DNA of 37,886 nucleotides, taken from assembly GCA_934644775.1 (NCBI GenBank), contig CAKUDB010000026.1, forward strand, positions 1-37,886, written 5' to 3'. Shown here piece by piece: positions 32,809 to 37,886 of this stretch. The translations under genes and the position numbers were made by a program. The number at the start of each line of letters is the position of its first letter. Position 1 is the first letter of the stretch. The DNA comes from an uncultured bacterium (GTDB taxonomy: Bacteria > Vulcanimicrobiota > Xenobia > Xenobiales > Xenobiaceae). The notes beneath the pieces are model-generated. The model saw only the letters and a list, made by a program, of their open reading frames with translations. It had not been told where the DNA came from and did no database searches.

Positions 32809-33309
32809 TTATATTAGAGAATCTTTCTCTTCGGTCTTTTCAGACACAAAATCTACCGCTTCGTCAGCTTTGCTAGCAGAATCGACTGCACTAGTTAATT
32901 CGTCAATAGAAGTTTCACTGTCGTCTTCTTTAGCCACAAAGTCTTCTAAATCTACGCCTCCGGAGCTGAGGTCGTCGATACTTATAGTCTCTTCAGATTC
33001 TGTCTTGGTTGCAGACTTGCTCTCCTGGGAAACGCCTGAGAGGGAAGCTGCTAAACCTTCTCCGCTCATAATATCGGCTTCTTTAGAGGTGGTCGCTGCT
33101 GAAGGCTGGTCGTCGCCACTTTCGTCCACATAAACTTCGCCTTTGGCAATCTCTTGCAACGCCATGCTCACAGGTTTGGCGGCATTGTAATGCTCAATCG
33201 AGGTATCGCCGTCGTTAATCTGGCGAGCTCTTTTTAAGGCCAGAGTCACTAGTTCAAATTTGTTGTCTACCTTGGTGAGAAGTTCATCCAAGCTCGGCTC
33301 TACGAGCAT
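32809..33309 (-). CDS. rpoZ: RNA polymerase omega subunit with long acidic C-terminal extension
   Basis: Omega helps assemble RNA polymerase by clamping beta'. Residues 1-60 carry the omega core: MLVEPSLDELLTKVDNKFELVTLALKRARQIND and NAAKPVSMALQEIAKGEV. Bacterial omega proteins are usually 60-100 residues; this one is 166. The extra 100 residues are strongly acidic and Ser-rich and repeat the pattern S-I-D-[D/E]-L-[S/T]-S (ISIDDLSSGGVDLEDF, SIDELTSAVD). The start is the ATG at 33309, with GGAGG 7 bases upstream; an in-frame ATG at 33480 would add 57 non-conserved residues. It shares a transcript with the PilT-like gene. Confidence 0.88.
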   Translation of the reverse strand: MLVEPSLDELLTKVDNKFELVTLALKRARQINDGDTSIEHYNAAKPVSMALQEIAKGEVYVDESGDDQPSAATTSKEADIMSGEGLAASLSGVSQESKSATKTESEETISIDDLSSGGVDLEDFVAKEDDSETSIDELTSAVDSASKADEAVDFVSEKTEEKDSLI

Positions 33310-33674
33310 GCTCAATCCTCCGGGCGGCTTGATAAGGCCGCAAATGATATAATCAATTTCTCGATCCCGACTCTTTACGCCTAAATTGTGAAAAATCCTG
33401 CTACAGAGGAGGAGACCGTTCCAGGAGTGCCCGGAGGGCCCTTCCAATCTAGAGGAGTTAACCTTTAATTCTTGAAGCACGAGGCCCCCTCCGTTAGAGG
33501 TAAAGTTGGGCCCTTTTCAGAGGTCGATTGGCAGCGGGGGAGGAGTCAATTTGACACTAAGCAGAAGAAGAGTTTTTTACGACAAGCCGATTTCTCGCTT
33601 GGAAAGGGAGCTAGGTGCTCTCATTCAAGCTAGGTGGGTTTGTTTTGCCATTTTTAGCGATAGGGTGAGTATAT
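33310..33674. other. Intergenic region between divergent rpoZ and the ftsK-like gene
   Basis: No gene is convincing. TTGACA (33551-33556) is a perfect -35 for the rightward gene, but the matching -10 is poor. AGCTAGGTG is repeated at 33609-33617 and 33628-33636, 19 bp apart. The ribosome site AGGGTGA (33662-33668) lies 6 bases before the start codon. Confidence 0.4.
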
Positions 33675-36600
33675 ATGGTTACTGAGCGTACAAAGAAAAC
33701 CGGCGTCGGCTCGGCCAAGGCAGCCGGAGTTGCTGCAGGCAAGGGAGCCAATCAAGCAGGTAATACACCTCCGCTGGCCAGACAGACTGTCGATAAGCGC
33801 AATGATAGCCACCTATATATATGGGGCCTGGTTTGGCTTTGGTTGGTTACGCCTTTTTTGCTTTTGTGTTTAATCGCCCCTGAGTGGGCTGGTGCTCTGG
33901 GAAAGGGTATATCCTCGCTCTTAAACCAAGGCATAGGCATGGCTGGCTGGATGGTGCCTATGATCACCTTTTTGGCTGCTTCTTGGTGCTTTAATTACAA
34001 TAACCGAGCTGGACGTATCAATATAAAAGTCGTAATTCCGCTGTTATTGCTTTTTTCTGTCTTCTTTGCGGCTCGCTGCTCTCAAGGTGGCAATATCGGC
34101 CAATTTATCGACGGCTTGGTGGTGAGTATTGTCGGCCAATTTGGAGCTTGGACGCTGGCTACGTTGGGGTTTTTGTCAGTTTTTGTTTTCACTTGGAATC
34201 TTACTACGGAAGAAACTATAGAGGGTTGTAAAGCTTTGAGTCATTTTTCCGGAAGTTCGCTCTCAGAATTGGGCCATCGTACCTTAGGCGGACTCTCCAA
34301 ACTTTGGGGGTGGATTATTTCTGCTCGCAAGTCTTTTAGCGAATTGTTGAGCAATGCCAAAGATAGACTCTCCGAGCCTCAAGAGGACGACGATGATATT
34401 GAATCTGAAGCTAAAGCTATAGAAAATACCGAGCCGACAGATTTAGAACAAAAAGCCATTTTTTACGAAGAGTCTGGCCTTATGCCTACTCCTGCCTACG
34501 AGGCCAAAAAGATCGAGTCTCTCACTTCTAGGGGCTTTTTTGCAGACGATAATGATAAAGAGAGGCTGGAACGCGACAGTTTTGAAGAAAGTTTACAAGC
34601 TCCCCGTTGTGCTGAGCCTAAGCCAGCTGCGTTAGAGCGGGAAAGATTAGATAAAGCTGAGCGAAATGAGCTTATAGAAGAGATCCATCGTCGCAACACT
34701 AGCGGAGAGATGGCTTCAGTTAGAAATAAAGAGTACGAAGCGGCCCGCAAGGCTGAGTTAGCCGCTGAGGCTAAGAGGCCCTCACCTTCGCCTACTTTGC
34801 CTACTAGAGCCCCAGAACAAATGGGCCGTCCGGACGACAAAACCGCCATTCGTGGCCAAGTATACGGTAAACACGAACCTACTAGCGCTAAAGAAGGGCT
34901 GGCTTTAAGTCGTCGTTTGGCCGAGCGCCCGGCCCACAATTCTGGTTCTAGCTTTACTCGCAGCTCAGCTTCTTTCTCTTCTCGCCCTCGTTTAGGTGAA
35001 AAGAATGTTAATGAAGAGAAAGATTTGCCTTTGCGTCCAGTGCGCTCCTCTTCGTCCGGCGGCTACAAAGCGGCCCACCCAGTAGGCGCTTCTTTGGCTT
35101 CGGCCACTACTCCTGAGCGTCGGCCAAATTTAATCGATTCTGATGAGACTGTGGAAATCGCTTCCTTAAAACGCGCTTCGGATTCTAAGCCGGTCGCCGA
35201 CTTCGATAAAGATAGCCAGCGACCGTTTGACGAATTGGATAAAAAAGTCGAAGCTTTGAAATTTGCCGAGTCTTTAGACAGCGACTTAAATTTGGCTACT
35301 TCCAATGCTGGCGGCGCTCGTACTATCCAGGCTCAGCCTCAAGCTGAAGTAGGGGGCCAAGCCTCTTCTGAAGCTGCTGCCGAGGCTAATTCGGAAGCCG
35401 CTTCAGCTCAGAAGATGAGCGATCTTTCTCCCGAAGAGCGCCGCCGAGCCTTAGGAATAATTCGCCGTCCTGCGGGCCGGGCTCGCACTAATCAAGTTCA
35501 GATTCAAGCCGAAGCCAGGAGCCAAGCCCCTTCTGGAGCAGCTGCCACCGAGGCTAATTTGGATGCCGCTTCTAGTAAGAAGATGAGCGATCTTTCTCCC
35601 GAAGAGCGCCGCCGAGCCTTAGGTATAATCCGCCGTCCTGCGGGCCGGGCTCGCACTAGCCAAGCTCAGATTCAAGCTGAGGCGGAGGGCCAAGCCCCTT
35701 CTGGAACAGATGCTAACGAGGCCAATTGGGGAAGTGAAGAAGAGAATATCTCAGCCGCTTCTTTAAAAAAGCTTAACGCCCTGTCCCCGGAAGAGCGTCG
35801 CCGGGCCTTGGGGATAAGAGGGGCTGCTGCGCCAGAAGCTAAGGGGGAGAGGAACTCTCTTTCCGATATAAAGGCTTTGAGTGAAGCTGAAGGTAACAGA
35901 GTGGCTTGCGATCCTAAAGCCGCTTTGCAAGCTTTAAGCTCGCGTCGGCCGGGCTTAACTTCTAAAGCTTCGAGGCCAGGCGGCCCTATTACTCGAGCTG
36001 GGGCTTCGGTTGCCGAGCCTAAAACTCAAGCTTCTTTTACTCGTTCCTCTACGCCTAGCTTAATGCGCTCGACAGCTTCGCGTTCTACAGCCGTATCTAG
36101 AACGGTTCCGGCTAAGCAACCTCCAGCTGAAGCTCAGGAAATGTCCAAAGAAGCCAGATTGGCCGCTTGGCGAGCTAGCACTTTAAGGGCCAGAGCCAGT
36201 TTTAAACGCCAATCTGAAGGCAAAGCTCGCTTACGTCAGGAGAAAGCCGTTAAGGAAGCTGCTGACGATATGCCTTTTGCTAACGATCTAATGAACCCTC
36301 AGGGACCGACTTTGCGCCCTCCTTTAGCTCAGAGTCACACCTCTTCTGCGGCGGCGGCCTTAGCTTCCAAACCTACTGCTCGCCGACAGTTGGGTATTAT
36401 TCCTCGAGCTAGAAGGAGCAGCTCCACTTCCGGTCACGCCGCCTCTCAGGCTGCCCGCCAAACTGACAGCTCTGATGCCGACGACGTAGACTTCCGAAAA
36501 AAAAACTCTGAAATCGCCTCACCTTGCTCGGTAGAACCCAGTAAAGCCCATAGTGCTATAGGTTCTCCAGAGATGCTCAGCCGTTTGGCTTCTAATAGTC

Positions 36601-37886
36601 CTCTCCAAATGGGTATACATCCACAGTTGGGAGAATTGTCTGACGCTTCTTTAAATCGTCAGGTTAAGGCCAGATTATCCCAATTCCATTCGGCGGTAGG
36701 GGAGTTGCAAGGCGTAACCTGGAGTGAGGGCGGTGACTTAGATTCTTTGCTCACTCCGTCCCAACATTCTGCTGCAGCTTTGGTGGCGGTCGATAAGTCC
36801 CAAAGCGCTGAAGAGATGCCAGCTGAAGAGCCCTTTGTACCTGAAGTAGCTGCCCCGGTGGCTGCTCCTACTTTGGCTATTTCGGAAGCTACCGCTCCAG
36901 TTGAAGTGGCGGCAGCGTCTGGGGCAGATTCTAATGTTGATCCTGCCGCCGAGCTCGTGCCTAGTGTACCAACAGCAGCTTCAAAGCCAACTTCTGCCTT
37001 AGCCCAAGCTGAAAAAGAACAAATTGAAGAAGAGGAAGATCGCCCTTTTCCCAAGCCGCGCTCTTCAGCCAACCATAAAGCCGTCAGTTCTCCTGAGCAT
37101 GTTGTCGTTGCTCAGCCTGCCAGTCGCCCTTCTGGCTTAGTTGTCGATGCTGATATAGTTAGTAAGGCTACCAACTCAGTTAGTCGGGCCGAAGTGGCCT
37201 CTTACCTATCTTCCGATTGTATAGAAGACGATACCGCTGCCCCCACCAATTTGCTAAAAGCTAAAAGCACTGCTGAAGTAGAGGTGCCCAGCGAGTTGTT
37301 GGAGGCCACTTCTGTTGCCGATAAGGACGAACAGAGCGTCAAGCTTCAGGCTCCCGTCCCCCAAGTTGAAGCCAACCAAGCTTTAGAAAAAACTACCGAA
37401 AGCGGCCGGGCTTCGCAACTCGAACTCTCTGAGCCTATCTCGGCAGCGGGCGCAGCCCCTTCAAGCTCTACCTCTAAGCCTTCGACGGTAAAGCGCTTCG
37501 ATCTTGGCCTAGGCAACGAGGGGTCGGCTCTCGACTTCAACAATATCATGCCTCGCGACCGCGATCGCTTTACCAATTTGCGCCCCATCAACCTTACCGG
37601 TAGCAGCGTCTACCGCAACCCTATTCGCCCCAGCTTCTTCGTCGCTTCACGTACAGCTGCCAAACCTACCGCCCAGCCTGCGCCTGCTACTCCCGCTGCG
37701 CCTGCTACTCCCGCTGCGCCTGCCGTATCGGCTGCCGTCGTCCAGCTCGCGCCTGCTGCTCCCGCTGCGCCTGCCGTATCGGCTGCCGTCGCCCAGCCCG
37801 CGTCTGCTACTCCCGCTGCGCCTGCCGTATCGGCTGCCGTCGCCCAGCCCGCGCCTGCTACTCCCGCTGCGCCTGCCGTATCGGCT
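33675..37886 (+). CDS. ftsK: FtsK/SpoIIIE-like protein, N-terminal membrane domain and very long Ala/Pro linker (partial)
   Basis: An uninterrupted 1404-codon frame runs off the right edge. After a basic N-terminus, four helices follow (roughly 50-70, 85-110, 120-140 and 155-180), with GGNIGQFIDGLVVSIVGQFG between the third and fourth, resembling the FtsK 4TM domain. Then comes a charged, Ala/Ser/Pro/Glu-rich linker of about 1200 residues with no motor domain yet. It holds three KMSDLSPEERRRALG-type repeats (from 35412) and, at the edge, 17-residue Pro/Ala repeats. If this is FtsK, the DNA-translocase and gamma domains lie beyond 37886 and the whole protein would exceed 1900 residues, far more than the common 750-1400. 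The DNA translocase pumps chromosome ends at the septum. ATG 33675 follows AGGGTGA. Confidence 0.72.
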   Translation, partial: MVTERTKKTGVGSAKAAGVAAGKGANQAGNTPPLARQTVDKRNDSHLYIWGLVWLWLVTPFLLLCLIAPEWAGALGKGISSLLNQGIGMAGWMVPMITFLAASWCFNYNNRAGRINIKVVIPLLLLFSVFFAARCSQGGNIGQFIDGLVVSIVGQFGAWTLATLGFLSVFVFTWNLTTEETIEGCKALSHFSGSSLSELGHRTLGGLSKLWGWIISARKSFSELLSNAKDRLSEPQEDDDDIESEAKAIENTEPTDLEQKAIFYEESGLMPTPAYEAKKIESLTSRGFFADDNDKERLERDSFEESLQAPRCAEPKPAALERERLDKAERNELIEEIHRRNTSGEMASVRNKEYEAARKAELAAEAKRPSPSPTLPTRAPEQMGRPDDKTAIRGQVYGKHEPTSAKEGLALSRRLAERPAHNSGSSFTRSSASFSSRPRLGEKNVNEEKDLPLRPVRSSSSGGYKAAHPVGASLASATTPERRPNLIDSDETVEIASLKRASDSKPVADFDKDSQRPFDELDKKVEALKFAESLDSDLNLATSNAGGARTIQAQPQAEVGGQASSEAAAEANSEAASAQKMSDLSPEERRRALGIIRRPAGRARTNQVQIQAEARSQAPSGAAATEANLDAASSKKMSDLSPEERRRALGIIRRPAGRARTSQAQIQAEAEGQAPSGTDANEANWGSEEENISAASLKKLNALSPEERRRALGIRGAAAPEAKGERNSLSDIKALSEAEGNRVACDPKAALQALSSRRPGLTSKASRPGGPITRAGASVAEPKTQASFTRSSTPSLMRSTASRSTAVSRTVPAKQPPAEAQEMSKEARLAAWRASTLRARASFKRQSEGKARLRQEKAVKEAADDMPFANDLMNPQGPTLRPPLAQSHTSSAAAALASKPTARRQLGIIPRARRSSSTSGHAASQAARQTDSSDADDVDFRKKNSEIASPCSVEPSKAHSAIGSPEMLSRLASNSPLQMGIHPQLGELSDASLNRQVKARLSQFHSAVGELQGVTWSEGGDLDSLLTPSQHSAAALVAVDKSQSAEEMPAEEPFVPEVAAPVAAPTLAISEATAPVEVAAASGADSNVDPAAELVPSVPTAASKPTSALAQAEKEQIEEEEDRPFPKPRSSANHKAVSSPEHVVVAQPASRPSGLVVDADIVSKATNSVSRAEVASYLSSDCIEDDTAAPTNLLKAKSTAEVEVPSELLEATSVADKDEQSVKLQAPVPQVEANQALEKTTESGRASQLELSEPISAAGAAPSSSTSKPSTVKRFDLGLGNEGSALDFNNIMPRDRDRFTNLRPINLTGSSVYRNPIRPSFFVASRTAAKPTAQPAPATPAAPATPAAPAVSAAVVQLAPAAPAAPAVSAAVAQPASATPAAPAVSAAVAQPAPATPAAPAVSA
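35412..35820 (+). repeat. Three in-frame LSPEERRRALG repeats
   Basis: Copies start at 35412, 35580 and 35769, spaced 168 and 189 bp. The first two are nearly identical in DNA for about 100 bp; the third keeps only LSPEERRRALGI. They lie in the linker of the FtsK-like gene. Confidence 0.92.
37698..37886 (+). repeat. 51-bp in-frame GC-rich repeats at the window edge
   Basis: Units of 51 bp (17 codons, Ala/Pro/Val-rich) begin at 37698, 37749, 37800 and 37851, the last cut by the window. A shorter GCGCCTGCTACTCCCGCT piece precedes them at 37680. Units 2-4 differ by only a few bases, and the composition is more GC-rich than the surrounding gene, pointing to recent expansion. Confidence 0.93.

Noticed and set aside
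33310..33480. 57-residue upstream extension of omega
   Set aside because: Not conserved, and the ATG at 33309 has a perfect GGAGG site; the frame is open by chance.
36659..37591. Minus-strand Ser/Ala-rich frames under the FtsK-like gene
   Set aside because: Low-complexity antisense images of the Ala/Pro linker.

Overview
The window reads as a chromosomal segment of a bacterium of moderate GC content with AT-rich accessory islands. Shine-Dalgarno sites are strong (GGAGG, AAGGAG) and it uses ATG, GTG and TTG starts and all three stop codons. ClpC with a UVR insert, the lipoprotein and Tat signals, and two 19-bp-spacer MerR-type promoters would fit a Bacillota (for example Negativicutes-like) or neighbouring lineage. 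No 16S rRNA or similarly decisive marker is present, so the placement is tentative.

Layout. Positions 1-1310 hold an IS200/IS605-type element running off the left edge: a divergent tnpB, and a tnpA broken by a 10-bp tandem duplication. Positions 1560-3920 are an accessory patch: a MerR-type promoter driving an iron-sulfur flavoprotein whose Tat signal is cut off by a stop codon, a signal-peptide-only gene remnant, and an AlbA_2/Schlafen-type regulator with phased operator-like repeats. Positions 3967-11853 are mainly household genes: DUF1015, a BNR propeller, gpmA, a TlpA-type thioredoxin lipoprotein, manA and clpC. A tRNA-Ala(CGC) with its own promoter and terminator follows, then a Phd/VapC toxin-antitoxin pair and two overlapping MATE transporters behind a second MerR-type promoter.

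Positions 15800-18540 hold the most unusual locus: three consecutive four-helix membrane proteins that end in the same short C-terminal motif ([Y/N]D-x-[I/V/M]-Q-[Y/F]). One carries tandem 36-residue repeats built on the same YDNI core. Upstream lie a symmetric DNA element with three ACGTAAC boxes and a structured leader. I do not recognise this as a described system.

Then come a polyamine-type ABC transporter (potA-potD-potB-potC, with a Tat/lipoprotein PotD), a secreted protein of unknown function, an arginase-fold protein lacking its metal ligands, a PocR/GAF/GAF/HD-GYP phosphodiesterase, rplM-rpsI, a fused NAD(P)HX epimerase/dehydratase and an unknown protein. The right end holds a PilT-like protein in which several catalytic motifs are altered, an RNA polymerase omega subunit with a long acidic tail, and the first 1404 codons of a giant FtsK-like protein that is still in its Ala/Pro-rich repetitive linker at the window edge.
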